A stretch of 64,000 bases of DNA from Anaerosalibacter massiliensis (GTDB lineage Bacteria; Bacillota; Clostridia; Tissierellales; Sporanaerobacteraceae). The notes below the pieces were generated by a model that was given only the letters and a program-made list of their open reading frames with translations, was not told the DNA's origin and did no database searches. Location of the stretch: positions 26,975 through 90,974 of the forward strand of contig CCEZ01000004.1 of NCBI GenBank assembly GCA_000751555.1. Reading direction: 5' to 3'. Both the position numbers and the translations under genes were made by a program. Below are positions 35,264 to 45,321 of the stretch, piece by piece. How positions within the stretch are numbered: position 1 is the first letter of the stretch; each line of letters starts with the position of its first letter.

Positions 35264-36445
35264 ATGAAGAGAAAAAAGCAAGTTATTATGTTTTCTATAG
35301 TTTTAATTTGTATTTCTGTTTTTTTGACATCATGTGTTAACTTAGGTATTAAAGCAGATGAATCTAAAGAACTTACTGTAAAGAACCAATCTAATGAATC
35401 TAAAAAAGAAGAAGTAAAACCAAATACTACTGCTACAATATTGGCAGCAGGAGATGTAATGTTTCATAAGCCACAAATTACAGGTGCTTATAATGAATCA
35501 AAAGGTGTATACGATTTTAAAGATAATTTTAAATATGTAAAAAAATATGTAGAATCTGCAGATTTAGCTTTAGCAAATTTTGAGACCCCTGCAGCAGGAA
35601 AAGAGAAAGGATTTAAAGGTTATCCTAATTTTAATGCCCCTATAGAATCTATAGAAGCATTAAAGGATGCAGGTTTTGATATATTGTCTACTGCAAATAA
35701 TCACACATTGGATCAAGGAAAAGATGGACTTATAAAAACAATAGATTCAATAGAAGAGCACGGTCTTAAAACTGTTGGTACTTATAAAGAACCAGAAAAG
35801 TCTATACTTATAGAAAAAGTAAACGACATAGATATTGGAATATTGTCCTATACTTATGGTTGCAATGGAATGGAGCATACATTGACAGATGAAGAACTAA
35901 AATATATGGTAAATATAATAGATGAGGATAATATAAAAAATGATATATCCAAGATAAAAGACAAAGGAGCAGATTTAATTATTATGTTTATTCACTGGGG
36001 AAATGAATATGAAATGGAACCAAGTGAAGAGCAAATAGAATTAGGAAAGAAACTGATAGATTGGGGAGTAGATATAGTATTTGGAAGTCATCCTCATGTA
36101 ATTCAAAAATCTGAAATTGTACAATCAGATGGAAAAGATAAATTTATAATTTATTCCCTGGGAAATTTTCTGTCGAATCAAAGAAGAGAAACTTTAAACA
36201 ATAAATACACTGAAGATGGTGTTATGGTAAATATTGAAGTTGAAAAAGATTTCTCCAAAGGTGAAACTGTTATAAAAAATGTAAGGTATATCCCCACTTG
36301 GGTTAATAAATATATGAAATCTGGTAAGGCAAAATATGAAATACTTCCTGCTGAAGACTTCATGGATAAAGATGTATTTAGTCAAGAAACATTATCTAAA
36401 ATAAAAGGATCTTACAAGGACACTATGGATAAAATGGGCCAGTAA
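35264..36445 (+). CDS. CapA-family lipoprotein
   Basis: A lipoprotein signal ends in LTSC (Cys about residue 25), so the protein is anchored outside the membrane. The calcineurin-like CapA domain (about 55-370) shows AAGDVMFHK, ANFETP, ANNHTLDQG, FIHWGNEY, GSHPHVIQ and SLGNFLSNQ. CapA proteins assist poly-gamma-glutamate synthesis in Bacillus, but single homologues like this have no firm role. No capBC genes are nearby. AAAAGGGGAAAAG precedes ATG 35264. Confidence 0.85.
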   Translation: MKRKKQVIMFSIVLICISVFLTSCVNLGIKADESKELTVKNQSNESKKEEVKPNTTATILAAGDVMFHKPQITGAYNESKGVYDFKDNFKYVKKYVESADLALANFETPAAGKEKGFKGYPNFNAPIESIEALKDAGFDILSTANNHTLDQGKDGLIKTIDSIEEHGLKTVGTYKEPEKSILIEKVNDIDIGILSYTYGCNGMEHTLTDEELKYMVNIIDEDNIKNDISKIKDKGADLIIMFIHWGNEYEMEPSEEQIELGKKLIDWGVDIVFGSHPHVIQKSEIVQSDGKDKFIIYSLGNFLSNQRRETLNNKYTEDGVMVNIEVEKDFSKGETVIKNVRYIPTWVNKYMKSGKAKYEILPAEDFMDKDVFSQETLSKIKGSYKDTMDKMGQ

Positions 36446-36606
36446 TAATAATTTCTGGCTTATTTTTATTAATAAAACTTAATTCGTTTATTAACATTTG
36501 TTATTAATAAATATTTTCTTGTATATGGATTTAAATTAATAACAATTTGTTATATAATAGAAATGTAGAGTATTATCTGAATATAGTAAATAAGGGTGTG
36601 TGAACC

Positions 36607-37443
36607 TTGCAATATTTTGACGAACTTTTTTTAAATATAAGAGCTAGAGATATTATAGACATTTTGATAGTAGCTTTTGCCTTTTATAAGCTTTTTATGC
36701 TTATAAGAGAAACAAGAGCAGAACAATTAACTAAAGGAATTATAGTTTTATTTGTTGCAACTAAGATAAGTGAATGGTTGGAACTATTTACTGTATATTG
36801 GATATTAGAAAAAACTATGACTGTAGGGGTTCTGGCTATCCTCATTGTTTTTCAACCTGAATTGAGAAGAGGGTTAGAATATATTGGTAGAAGCAGATTT
36901 TTTACTAAATCTTTTGCAGAAATAAAAGATGAAAATTTAAATGAGGTTGTGGACGAAATTGTAGATGCAGTGGCTTCTCTATCTAGGCAAAAAATTGGAG
37001 CTTTAATAGTTATTGAAAGACAAACTGGATTAAGTGAAGTAGTGGAAACAGGTACTAAGGTAGACGGCAGAGTTTCAAGTGGTCTGCTTATAAATATATT
37101 TATACCAAATACTCCTCTTCACGATGGAGCAGTAGTGATAAAAGAAGATGTTGTTAAAGCAGCAGGTTGTTTCTTACCTTTAACGGACAATGCATCTTTA
37201 AGTAAAGAATTAGGCACAAGACATAGAGCAGCATTGGGCATATCAGAAAAATCCGACTCGTTAGCTATTGTAGTATCAGAGGAAACAGGTGCCATATCCA
37301 TTGCAGAAAATGGAAGTTTGGCAAGATATTTAGACATAAAGACATTGAAAAAAATACTTATCGATATGTATAAACCGAAAATTCAGCGACAAAGTTTTTT
37401 TATAAAGTGGAGGCGTAAGGATGAGCAAGGAGAGGAAAAATAA
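36607..37443 (+). CDS. cdaA: Diadenylate cyclase CdaA
   Basis: This membrane enzyme makes c-di-AMP from two ATP. Three N-terminal membrane segments (about 15-80) precede the DAC domain with LHDGAVVI (DGA motif) and GTRHRAALGISE (RHR motif). The start is TTG 36607 behind AAGGGTGTG. cdaR overlaps the end, as in most Firmicutes, but glmM is 23 kb away rather than third in the operon. A c-di-AMP riboswitch lies at 47.2 kb. Confidence 0.95.
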   Translation: MQYFDELFLNIRARDIIDILIVAFAFYKLFMLIRETRAEQLTKGIIVLFVATKISEWLELFTVYWILEKTMTVGVLAILIVFQPELRRGLEYIGRSRFFTKSFAEIKDENLNEVVDEIVDAVASLSRQKIGALIVIERQTGLSEVVETGTKVDGRVSSGLLINIFIPNTPLHDGAVVIKEDVVKAAGCFLPLTDNASLSKELGTRHRAALGISEKSDSLAIVVSEETGAISIAENGSLARYLDIKTLKKILIDMYKPKIQRQSFFIKWRRKDEQGEEK

Positions 37444-38731
37444 TCACACTATAAAAATATTTTCTCTGGTAATTGCTATTATATTGTGGAGCTATGTCAT
37501 GAGCGAAGTAAATCCTAAAATAACCAAAGAGTTTAGAAATGTTGATGTGAAGTTTTCTAAAATGGAGGATTTAGAGAGTTCAGGCTTGGAACTTATTTCT
37601 CCAAAGGAAGTTAAAATAAATGTGAAATTATCAGGTAGAAGAAGTGAAATTTTAAAACTTAGAGATACTGATATAATAGCAGAAGTAGATTTAAGTGGAT
37701 ATTCAGAAGGAACTAAAAAAGTTCCCATATATGTAAAAGTTCCTAGTCAAGTGGATATTGTGGATTATAGTCCAAGGGAAGTTGCTTTTAGATTTGAGAA
37801 AGTTATATCAAAAGAAAAGCAAGTTGAGTTGAAAACCATAGGAAAACTTGAACCGGGATATAGTTTAGGAGAAGGAGAGGTAAAACCACAGTCAATTATA
37901 CTAAAAGGGCCTAAAAGCTGGGTAAACTCAGTTTCAGATGTTGTGGCTGTAGTGGATATAACAGGGAAAACTGAAGATATAAATGCTACAGTACCTATTA
38001 AACTTTTAGATGATGATGGGAACACTGTTGGAATGGTGGAAAAGGATCCAAATGTTGTAGATGTATTTATCCCAATGTCTAAAAGTAAGAAAGTTCCTAT
38101 AGATGCTCAAATAAGTGGTGAAATTCCAATTGAATATAGAAACTCAAAATTAGTTGTTACTCCTAAATCAGTAGATGTAAAAGGCAATGACAATATATTA
38201 AATAGTTTATCATCTATAAAGACAGAGCCAATTGATGCATATAGCCTTGTAGAAAGAGGTTCAATAGAAGCTAAGCTGATAGTACCTGAAGGTATAGATC
38301 TAGTAAACCCAAAACAAAAAATAATTGTAACATTGAAATTAAATGACACTGATACTGAAACAGATAATGATATAAATACTGATTCTAATACTAGTGATAA
38401 TGCTGATGATAGAGAAAATTCAGATATAGATAATAATACAAACAGAAGATTTGAATATAATTTTTCTGAAATACAAATTAGAAATTTAGGAAATGGATTG
38501 ATTGTTGATCAAGGTGAAAGCACCAATAATATATCAATTCTTCTAAGTGGACCTGATAATGTTTTAAATTCTGTTAGAAAGGATAGTCTATCTCCAGAAA
38601 TTGATTTAGGAGGTTTAGATGAAGGAACTCATGAAGTTAAATTAATTGTAAAAGATATAAATAAAGTAAAAGTATTAGATATCATTCCCAATAGGATAAA
38701 AATTTCATTAAAAAAGGAAGAAAGGGAGTGA
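37421..38731 (+). CDS. cdaR: CdaA regulator CdaR (YbbR repeats)
   Basis: One N-terminal membrane segment (IFSLVIAIILWSYVMSEV) is followed by about four YbbR repeats outside the membrane. An acidic, Asn/Asp-rich linker (about residues 308-345) separates the last repeat. CdaR controls CdaA activity. The gene overlaps cdaA by 23 bases and GGAGG precedes ATG 37421. The butyrate kinase gene starts five bases after its stop, so the fermentation genes may share this transcript. Confidence 0.92.
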   Translation: MSKERKNNHTIKIFSLVIAIILWSYVMSEVNPKITKEFRNVDVKFSKMEDLESSGLELISPKEVKINVKLSGRRSEILKLRDTDIIAEVDLSGYSEGTKKVPIYVKVPSQVDIVDYSPREVAFRFEKVISKEKQVELKTIGKLEPGYSLGEGEVKPQSIILKGPKSWVNSVSDVVAVVDITGKTEDINATVPIKLLDDDGNTVGMVEKDPNVVDVFIPMSKSKKVPIDAQISGEIPIEYRNSKLVVTPKSVDVKGNDNILNSLSSIKTEPIDAYSLVERGSIEAKLIVPEGIDLVNPKQKIIVTLKLNDTDTETDNDINTDSNTSDNADDRENSDIDNNTNRRFEYNFSEIQIRNLGNGLIVDQGESTNNISILLSGPDNVLNSVRKDSLSPEIDLGGLDEGTHEVKLIVKDINKVKVLDIIPNRIKISLKKEERE

Positions 38732-38735
38732 AGGT

Positions 38736-39827
38736 ATGGCTAGAAAGTATGTATTAGTCATTAACCCAGGCTCCACATCTACCAAGGTAGCCATATATGA
38801 AGGTAAAAATGAAATAAAATCCAATAAAATTGTACACAACTCAAAGGAATTAGAAAAATACAAAAAAGTATCTGAACAATATGATTATAGATTGAAATTG
38901 ATCTATGATTGGCTTAAAAAGGAAGAAGTTTTAACTTCTTCCTTAATTGCAGTAGTAGGTAGAGGTGGTCTTTTAAAACCTATTCCAGGAGGTACTTATA
39001 TAGTAACAGAAAAAATGATAGAGGATTTGGAAAATAGCATTCAATGGGAACATGCATCAAATTTAGGTGGTATTTTAGCAAAAGGTATTGGAGATAAGGA
39101 AGGAATTAAATCCTATATATTGGATCCGGTAGCTGTAGATGAATTTGAAGATATAGCTAGAATATCAGGTCTAAAAGATATTGAAAGAAAATCATTGATT
39201 CATGCATTAAATATTAAAGCGGTTTCCTATAGAAGGGCAAATGAGTTAAATGAGAATATAGAAGAATTAAATTTTATAGTTGCTCATTTAGGTGGCGGAA
39301 TATCAATAGCACCTGTAAAGGGTGGGAAGATGATAGATGTAAATAATGCTATTGAAATGGGACCCTTTTCACCAGATAGAACTGGAGGACTTCCAGTTGG
39401 AGATGTAGTGAGACTTTGTTATTCAGGAAAATATACTTATGATGAAATGTTGTTAAAGATAAAAGGAAAAGGTGGACTAGCTGGTTATTTAGGTACTATG
39501 GATGGTAGGGAAATAGAAAAGATGATAGAAAAAGGAGATAAAAAGGCAGAACTTATTTATAAGGCAATGGCATACCAAATAGGTAAAGAAATAGGTGCAA
39601 TGTCAACAGTTTTGTGTGGGGATATAGACAGTATAATTTTAACAGGAGGGCTAGCTTATTCTGAATATTTAGTAGATATTATAGAGGAAATGATAGGATT
39701 TATTTCAAATGTAATAGTCTATCCAGGGGAAGATGAAATGAAAGCTTTGAATGATGGGGTACTTAGAGTGTTAAATGGAGAAGAAAAAGAAAAAATATAT
39801 GAAGATGAGGTGATTTTAAGATGTTAA
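38736..39827 (+). CDS. buk: Butyrate kinase (first copy)
   Basis: The enzyme makes ATP and a carboxylic acid from acyl-phosphate and ADP. ASKHA-fold motifs are [15 protein letters not shown] at the N-terminus, [26 protein letters not shown] and LTGGLAYSEYL. Its 363 residues match Buk. It overlaps ptb by seven bases, and a second kinase follows ptb. Branched-chain acyl-phosphates are likely substrates given the oxidoreductase downstream. Confidence 0.93.
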   Translation: MARKYVLVINPGSTSTKVAIYEGKNEIKSNKIVHNSKELEKYKKVSEQYDYRLKLIYDWLKKEEVLTSSLIAVVGRGGLLKPIPGGTYIVTEKMIEDLENSIQWEHASNLGGILAKGIGDKEGIKSYILDPVAVDEFEDIARISGLKDIERKSLIHALNIKAVSYRRANELNENIEELNFIVAHLGGGISIAPVKGGKMIDVNNAIEMGPFSPDRTGGLPVGDVVRLCYSGKYTYDEMLLKIKGKGGLAGYLGTMDGREIEKMIEKGDKKAELIYKAMAYQIGKEIGAMSTVLCGDIDSIILTGGLAYSEYLVDIIEEMIGFISNVIVYPGEDEMKALNDGVLRVLNGEEKEKIYEDEVILRC

Positions 39828-40732
39828 AGGATTTTCAAGATTTATTAGATTTGGCTAAAAGTAAAGGTCCTAAAAAAGTTGCTGTAGCAGTTGCTGCAGA
39901 CAAGGATGTACTAGTAGCTATAAAAAATGCTAAAGACTTAGAAATTGCAGATGCTATTCTTGTGGGAGACAAGGAAAAAATTGAAGAAATAGGAGATGAA
40001 ATTCAATTAGATCTTTCTAAGTTTGAAATAGTAGATGAGAAGGATCCTGTTGAAGCTTCTAGAAAGGCTGTAAGTCTTGTTAGTTCCGGGAAAGCTCATG
40101 TAGTAATGAAGGGGTTAGTAGATACAGCAGTAATAATGAAACAAGTATTAGATAAGGAAATAGGTCTTAGAAGTGGAAATTTAATCAGCCATTTAGCAGT
40201 ATTTAGTGTTCCTACATATGAAAAACTTCTTATTGTAACAGATGCGGCTATGAATATAAGTCCAGACCTAAATCAGAAAAAACAAATAATAGAGAATGCA
40301 GTGTCTTTTGCACATAGTCTAGAAATAGAAGATCCAAAAGTAGCTGTAGTATGTGCTAGAGAAAAGGTCAACCCAAAAATGGAAGCTACAGTTCATGCAA
40401 AAGAACTAGAAGATATGAACAAAAATGGTATAATCTCAGGTTGTACTGTGAGAGGTCCTCTAGCTTTAGATAATGCTATATCTAAAGAAGCTTCTAAACA
40501 CAAGGGGATAGAAGGACCAGTTGCAGGAGAGGCAGATATATTGATTGTACCTACCATAGAAGCAGGAAATGTTCTTTATAAATCATTAACTTTTCTTGCA
40601 AAAGCTGAAAGTGCAGGATTGATAGTTGGTACATCTGCTCCAATAGTGCTAACTTCCAGAGCAGATACATCAGAAGCTAAATTACATTCTATTGCATTAG
40701 GAATACTTATGGCATCAAAAAAATGGATATGA
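39821..40732 (+). CDS. ptb: Phosphate butyryltransferase
   Basis: This enzyme exchanges the CoA of butyryl-CoA (or a related acyl-CoA) for phosphate. The 303-residue protein has the Pta/Ptb fold: ADAILVGDKEKI, HVVMKGLVDTAVIMKQVL, GNLISHLAVFSVP, VTDAAMNISPDL and VGTSAPIVLTSRAD. The start overlaps the first kinase gene. It stands between two buk genes in an ATP-yielding fermentation operon. Confidence 0.93.
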   Translation: MLKDFQDLLDLAKSKGPKKVAVAVAADKDVLVAIKNAKDLEIADAILVGDKEKIEEIGDEIQLDLSKFEIVDEKDPVEASRKAVSLVSSGKAHVVMKGLVDTAVIMKQVLDKEIGLRSGNLISHLAVFSVPTYEKLLIVTDAAMNISPDLNQKKQIIENAVSFAHSLEIEDPKVAVVCAREKVNPKMEATVHAKELEDMNKNGIISGCTVRGPLALDNAISKEASKHKGIEGPVAGEADILIVPTIEAGNVLYKSLTFLAKAESAGLIVGTSAPIVLTSRADTSEAKLHSIALGILMASKKWI

Positions 40733-40753
40733 TTAGAAAGGGGAATTTAAATA

Positions 40754-41827
40754 ATGAAAGATTATAGATTGTTAGCAATAAATCCAGGTAGTACATCTAC
40801 TAAGATAGCTGTATTTGATAATGAAGAAGCTATATTTGAGGAAACACTTAGACATTCTACAGAGGAATTGTCTAAATATGATAAGGTATATGACCAATAT
40901 AAATTTAGAAAAGACATAATACTTAATGTTTTAAATAAGAATAATATAGAGATAGAATCTTTAGATGCTATAGTGGGAAGAGGTGGATTGTTAAATCCTA
41001 TAGAAGGTGGAACCTATGTAGTTGATGATAAAATGCTAAAAGATTTAGAAATAGGTGTTTTAGGAGAACATGCTTCAAACTTAGGTGGAATAATAGCTAA
41101 TGAGATAGCTATTATGATAAACAAGCCTTCTTATATAGTAGATCCAGTAGTTGTGGACGAAATGGAAGATATTGCAAGAATATCAGGTATGCCAGAAATA
41201 GAGAGAAAAAGTATAGTTCATGCTTTAAATCAAAAAGCTGTTGCAAGAAGACATGCTAAACTTCAAAATAAAAATTATGAGGATATGAATTTAATAGTTG
41301 CTCATTTAGGAGGAGGAATATCTGTAGCACCTCATAGAAAAGGAAGAATTATAGATGTAAATAATGCTCTTGATGGAGAAGGACCATTTTCACCAGAAAG
41401 ATCTGGAGGACTTCCAGTGGGAGATTTAATTAAGCTTTGTTATTCAGGAAAATATACAGAAGATGAAATGAAAAAGAAAATAAAAGGAAATGGCGGTTTA
41501 GTATCTTATTTAAATACAAATGACGCTAGAGAAGTAGGAAAGATGATAGAAGAAGGTAATAAGAAAGCAGAACTTATTTACAATGCTATGGCTTATCAAA
41601 TATCTAAAGAAATAGGTAGCTGTGCTGCTGTATTAAAAGGTGAAGTAGATGGTATAATCCTCACTGGTGGAATAGCTTATGACAAAATTTTTACTAAATG
41701 GATAGAAGAAAGAGTTGATTTTATATCCAAGATATATATATATCCAGGAGAAGATGAACTTATGGCATTAGCAGAAGGTGGTTTAAGAGTACTAAGAGGT
41801 GAAGAAAAAGCAAAAGAATACAAATAG
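40754..41827 (+). CDS. buk: Butyrate kinase (second copy)
   Basis: The 357-residue paralogue of the kinase at 38.7 kb keeps all motifs: [40 protein letters not shown] and [11 protein letters not shown]. It is clearly similar but diverged along its whole length, so the duplication is not recent. It may prefer a different acyl chain, such as isobutyrate or isovalerate. A P-loop protein gene follows after 14 bases. Confidence 0.92.
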   Translation: MKDYRLLAINPGSTSTKIAVFDNEEAIFEETLRHSTEELSKYDKVYDQYKFRKDIILNVLNKNNIEIESLDAIVGRGGLLNPIEGGTYVVDDKMLKDLEIGVLGEHASNLGGIIANEIAIMINKPSYIVDPVVVDEMEDIARISGMPEIERKSIVHALNQKAVARRHAKLQNKNYEDMNLIVAHLGGGISVAPHRKGRIIDVNNALDGEGPFSPERSGGLPVGDLIKLCYSGKYTEDEMKKKIKGNGGLVSYLNTNDAREVGKMIEEGNKKAELIYNAMAYQISKEIGSCAAVLKGEVDGIILTGGIAYDKIFTKWIEERVDFISKIYIYPGEDELMALAEGGLRVLRGEEKAKEYK

Positions 41828-41841
41828 AATAAGGTGGAAAT

Positions 41842-42516
41842 ATGTATAATGATAAAAGAATAAGGATTATTGTGGGACATTATGGAAGTGGCAAGACTGA
41901 ATTTAGTGTTAATTATGCAATAAAATTAGTAGAAAAAGGTAAAAAAGTTGCGCTTGTAGACTTAGATGTGGTAAACTTGTATTTTAGAAGCAGAGAAAAA
42001 GAAAAAAACTTATCAGAATCTGGTGTAAGAGTAATCTCCAGTTCTATAAAGGCTTCTGCTGTAGATATACCAGCTATATCTGCTGAAGCTTATGCTCCAC
42101 TACAAGATAAAACCTATGAAACTATATTGGATTTAGGGGGAGATCCTGTTGGAGCTAGGGTATTAGGAAGATATCATGATATTTTGAAAGAAGAAGATTA
42201 TGATATGTTCTATGTTCTAAATGCCAATAGACCGGAAACCAGTACTTTAGATAAAACAATAGGATATTTAAATGCTATAGAAGGCACTGGTAGAGTAAAG
42301 ATTACAGGAATTATAAATAATACCCATATGCTTAAGAGTACTACTATAGATGATGTATTGAAAGGTCAAAAATTGGCAGAAGAACTTTCCAAAAAGCTAG
42401 AAATACCTATTAAATATATAGTTGCACTAGAGGATATTGCAAAAAAACTTCCAAAAAATTTAGAAGGAGAAATTTTCCCAATTAAATTATACATGAGGGA
42501 AGATTGGATGCTTTAA
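41842..42516 (+). CDS. P-loop ATPase of unknown function
   Basis: The 224-residue protein has a Walker A-type loop (VGHYGSGKTEFSVNYA), a DLDVVN motif resembling switch I and LDLGGDPVG as Walker B, similar to the ParA/MinD-like SIMIBI group. Homologues are often seen beside 2-oxoacid oxidoreductase genes. It may help with maturation or CoA chemistry, but no function is known to me. It sits 27 bases before the ferredoxin-like subunit. Confidence 0.75.
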   Translation: MYNDKRIRIIVGHYGSGKTEFSVNYAIKLVEKGKKVALVDLDVVNLYFRSREKEKNLSESGVRVISSSIKASAVDIPAISAEAYAPLQDKTYETILDLGGDPVGARVLGRYHDILKEEDYDMFYVLNANRPETSTLDKTIGYLNAIEGTGRVKITGIINNTHMLKSTTIDDVLKGQKLAEELSKKLEIPIKYIVALEDIAKKLPKNLEGEIFPIKLYMREDWML

Positions 42517-42543
42517 CCAAAAATAAAGTAAGGAGGGGTCAAC

Positions 42544-42771
42544 TTGCCTAAAGTAAAAGGGAAAGTGACATTCAAGGAAAACCTTTGCAAAGGTTGTGGA
42601 CTATGTGTATCAGTATGCCCAACTAAAATCATATCGTTAGACAAAGAAAAAATCAATGAAAAAGGATATCACCCAGCTACAATAAAAGAAATGGATAAAT
42701 GTATAGGATGTGCAAACTGTGCTACTATGTGTCCAGATGTTGTTATTACTGTTGAAAGAATGACAGAATAA
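42544..42771 (+). CDS. 2-oxoacid:ferredoxin oxidoreductase, ferredoxin-like delta subunit
   Basis: A 75-residue protein with two 4Fe-4S motifs, CKGCGLCVSVCP and CIGCANCATMCP. It passes electrons from the catalytic subunits to ferredoxin. The start is TTG 42544 behind AGGAGGGG. It opens the four-gene delta-alpha-beta-gamma set. Confidence 0.92.
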   Translation: MPKVKGKVTFKENLCKGCGLCVSVCPTKIISLDKEKINEKGYHPATIKEMDKCIGCANCATMCPDVVITVERMTE

Positions 42772-42791
42772 AAATAAGGAGGGTTTATGAT

Positions 42792-43853
42792 ATGACAAAA
42801 GTTCTCATGAAGGGAAATGAGGCTATTGGAGCTGCTGCAATTGAAGCAGGATGTAAATATTTCTTTGGATATCCAATAACTCCTCAAAGTGAACTCCCTG
42901 AATATATGTCAAAGGAAATGCCCAAAGTTGGTGGAGTATTTTTGCAAGCAGAAAGTGAAATTGCTGCTATAAATATGGTTTATGGTGCATCAGGTTCAGG
43001 TGCAAGGGTAATGACATCTTCATCAAGCCCTGGTATCTCATTGAAGCAAGAAGGTATTTCTTATATAGCAGGTGCTGAACTGCCATGTGTTATAGTAAAT
43101 ATAATGAGGGGTGGTCCAGGACTTGGAAGTATTCAACCTTCTCAAACAGATTATTTCCAAGCAACAAGAGGGGGAGGAAATGGAGATTATAGATTAGTAG
43201 TTCTTGCTCCAGCAAATGTGCAAGAATTAGTAGATTTAATTATAGAAGGATTTGATATAGCAGATCAATATAGAAATCCAGTAATGATTCTTGGAGATGG
43301 AATGATTGGACAAATGATGGAACCTGTTGAATTTAAGCAGCCTAAGAAAAGAGATTTGCCAGAAAAAGATTGGGCTACAACAGGAACAAAAGGTAAGAGA
43401 AAACCAAATATTATCAATTCACTATATTTAGCTGCAGAAGAATTAGAAGAACATAATAAAAAATTACAAGAAAAATATAAAACTATTAAGGAAAATGAAG
43501 TAAAAGTAGAATCCTATAATATAGAAGATGCAGATATAGTAATTGCTGCTTATGGAACAACCTCTAGAATTGCTAAAACAGCTATTACACAATTAGAAAA
43601 CGAAGGATATAAAGTGGGTCTTATAAGACCTATTACTTTATGGCCTTTCCCATATAATGAATTTAATAAAATAGGAGACAATTGTAAGGGAATATTAACA
43701 ATAGAAATGAATACAGGTCAAATGGTAGATGATGTAAAAATTGCAACAAAAGGCAGATTCCCAGTTGAGTTTTATGGCAGAACTGGCGGAATGGTTCCAA
43801 CACCTAATGAAATAGTTAAAAAGGTAAAGGAAATCTATGGAGGTGAGAAGTAA
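42792..43853 (+). CDS. vorB: 2-oxoacid:ferredoxin oxidoreductase, alpha subunit (VorB-like)
   Basis: This 353-residue subunit binds TPP together with beta. Early motifs are GNEAIGAAAIEAGCKYFFGYPITPQSE (cited in part as GYPITPQSE), QAESEIAAINM and MTSSSSPGISLK, with a transketolase C-terminal-like end. The order and sizes match the 2-ketoisovalerate or 2-oxoglutarate:ferredoxin oxidoreductases. Co-location with Ptb and Buk favours a branched-chain 2-oxoacid substrate. It ends in a one-base overlap with beta. Confidence 0.9.
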   Translation: MTKVLMKGNEAIGAAAIEAGCKYFFGYPITPQSELPEYMSKEMPKVGGVFLQAESEIAAINMVYGASGSGARVMTSSSSPGISLKQEGISYIAGAELPCVIVNIMRGGPGLGSIQPSQTDYFQATRGGGNGDYRLVVLAPANVQELVDLIIEGFDIADQYRNPVMILGDGMIGQMMEPVEFKQPKKRDLPEKDWATTGTKGKRKPNIINSLYLAAEELEEHNKKLQEKYKTIKENEVKVESYNIEDADIVIAAYGTTSRIAKTAITQLENEGYKVGLIRPITLWPFPYNEFNKIGDNCKGILTIEMNTGQMVDDVKIATKGRFPVEFYGRTGGMVPTPNEIVKKVKEIYGGEK

Positions 43854-44599
43854 TGGCTGTAGTATTTGAAAAGACTAAAGGTTTAACAGATGCACAAACC
43901 CATTATTGCCCAGGTTGTACCCATGGAATAGTTCATAGATTAGTTGCTGAGTCTTTAGAAGAACTAGGAGTACTAGATGAAGCTATAGGAGTTGCACCTG
44001 TAGGATGTTCTGTTCTTGCATATAAATATTTTAATTGTGATATGCATGAAGCAGCTCATGGTAGGGCACCTGCAGTAGCTACAGGTATTAAGAGAGTTCA
44101 TCCAGAGAACTTTGTATTTACTTATCAAGGTGATGGAGATTTAGCATCTATAGGTACTGCTGAAATAGTTCATGCTGCTCATCGTGGTGAAAAAATTTCA
44201 ACTATATTTATAAACAACGCTATATATGGAATGACAGGAGGACAAATGGCTCCTACAACTCTTATAGGACAAAAAGCTACAACAGCACCTTATGGTAGGG
44301 ATAAAGAGCACTGTGGTATGCCATTGAAGATGGCAGAAATGTTGGCTACTATTGATGGTGCACAGTTTGTAGAAAGAGTTGCAGTAAATACTCCTGGCAA
44401 TGCAAGAAAAGCAAAAAAAGCCATAAAGAAATGTTTCCAAACTCAAATAGAAGGGAAAGGTTTTGGAATAGTAGAAGTACTTTCTACTTGTCCAACTAAT
44501 TGGGGATACACTCCAGTAGAAGCTCTAAAATGGCTAGAAGAGAATATGATACCTTATTATCCTCTAGGAAACCTTAGAACCCCAGAGGAGGTGGAGTAA
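43853..44599 (+). CDS. 2-oxoacid:ferredoxin oxidoreductase, beta (TPP) subunit
   Basis: The 248-residue subunit carries HYCPGCTHGIVHRL near the start and the TPP/Mg motif GDGDLASIGTAE ending in IFINNAIYGMTGGQ. It forms the thiamine active site with the alpha subunit. ATG 43853 overlaps the alpha stop; gamma starts two bases after its end. Confidence 0.93.
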   Translation: MAVVFEKTKGLTDAQTHYCPGCTHGIVHRLVAESLEELGVLDEAIGVAPVGCSVLAYKYFNCDMHEAAHGRAPAVATGIKRVHPENFVFTYQGDGDLASIGTAEIVHAAHRGEKISTIFINNAIYGMTGGQMAPTTLIGQKATTAPYGRDKEHCGMPLKMAEMLATIDGAQFVERVAVNTPGNARKAKKAIKKCFQTQIEGKGFGIVEVLSTCPTNWGYTPVEALKWLEENMIPYYPLGNLRTPEEVE

Positions 44600-44600
44600 A

Positions 44601-45158
44601 ATGGAAGAGAGAATAGTTGTGGCAGGATTTGGTGGACAGGGAGTAATGGCTATAGGTCAGCTCTTAACATATGCTGGAATGATTGAGGACAAACACGTAT
44701 CATGGCTTCCATCTTATGGTCCAGAAATGCGTGGTGGAACTGCCAACTGTAATGTTATAGTATCTGATGATGCCATCGGTGCACCGGTAATAGAAGAAGC
44801 AAGTGCAGCAATAGTAATGAATAAGCCATCTCTCGACAAATTTGAAAACAATATAGTTAAAGATGGAAAATTATTTATAAATTCATCACTAATAGAACAA
44901 AAAGCTGAAAGAGAAGATATAGATGTATATTATATACCAGCTAATGAAATAGCAAATGAATTAGGAAATGATAAAGTTGCAAATATGGTTATATTAGGAG
45001 CATATTTAGAAGCAACTAAATTAGTAAAACAAGAATCTGTACTAGAAGCCTTTACAAAGGTATTTGGCGAAAATAAAGCTCATTTATTACCTCTAAATAA
45101 AGAAGCTATAGAAAAAGGTGCAGAAGCTGCTAAAAGTCAAGAGAGGGTAACGATGTAA
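44601..45158 (+). CDS. 2-oxoacid:ferredoxin oxidoreductase, gamma subunit
   Basis: The 185-residue subunit shows the gamma-family pattern VVAGFGGQGVMAIGQLL, WLPSYGPEMRGGTANCNV and NMVILGAYLEAT. It completes the CoA-binding part of the complex. A perfect terminator follows and ends the transcript. Confidence 0.92.
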   Translation: MEERIVVAGFGGQGVMAIGQLLTYAGMIEDKHVSWLPSYGPEMRGGTANCNVIVSDDAIGAPVIEEASAAIVMNKPSLDKFENNIVKDGKLFINSSLIEQKAEREDIDVYYIPANEIANELGNDKVANMVILGAYLEATKLVKQESVLEAFTKVFGENKAHLLPLNKEAIEKGAEAAKSQERVTM

Positions 45159-45203
45159 ACTAAAAAAGCTAGCTGAATTAATTCAGCTAGCTTTTTTAGT
45201 TTA
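45158..45203 (+). terminator. Rho-independent terminator of the oxidoreductase operon
   Basis: AAACTAAAAAAGCTAGCTGAATT and its exact complement form a very strong stem, with a T run inside the right arm. Confidence 0.93.
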
Positions 45204-45321
45204 CATTAATATGGAATTATAGTATTTAAATAAACTAAATTGTTTGATATATTTTGATTAATATTATAAACTTTAATTAAACGACAAGAAAATACAAAAT
45301 ACATATTATGGAGTGATTGAT

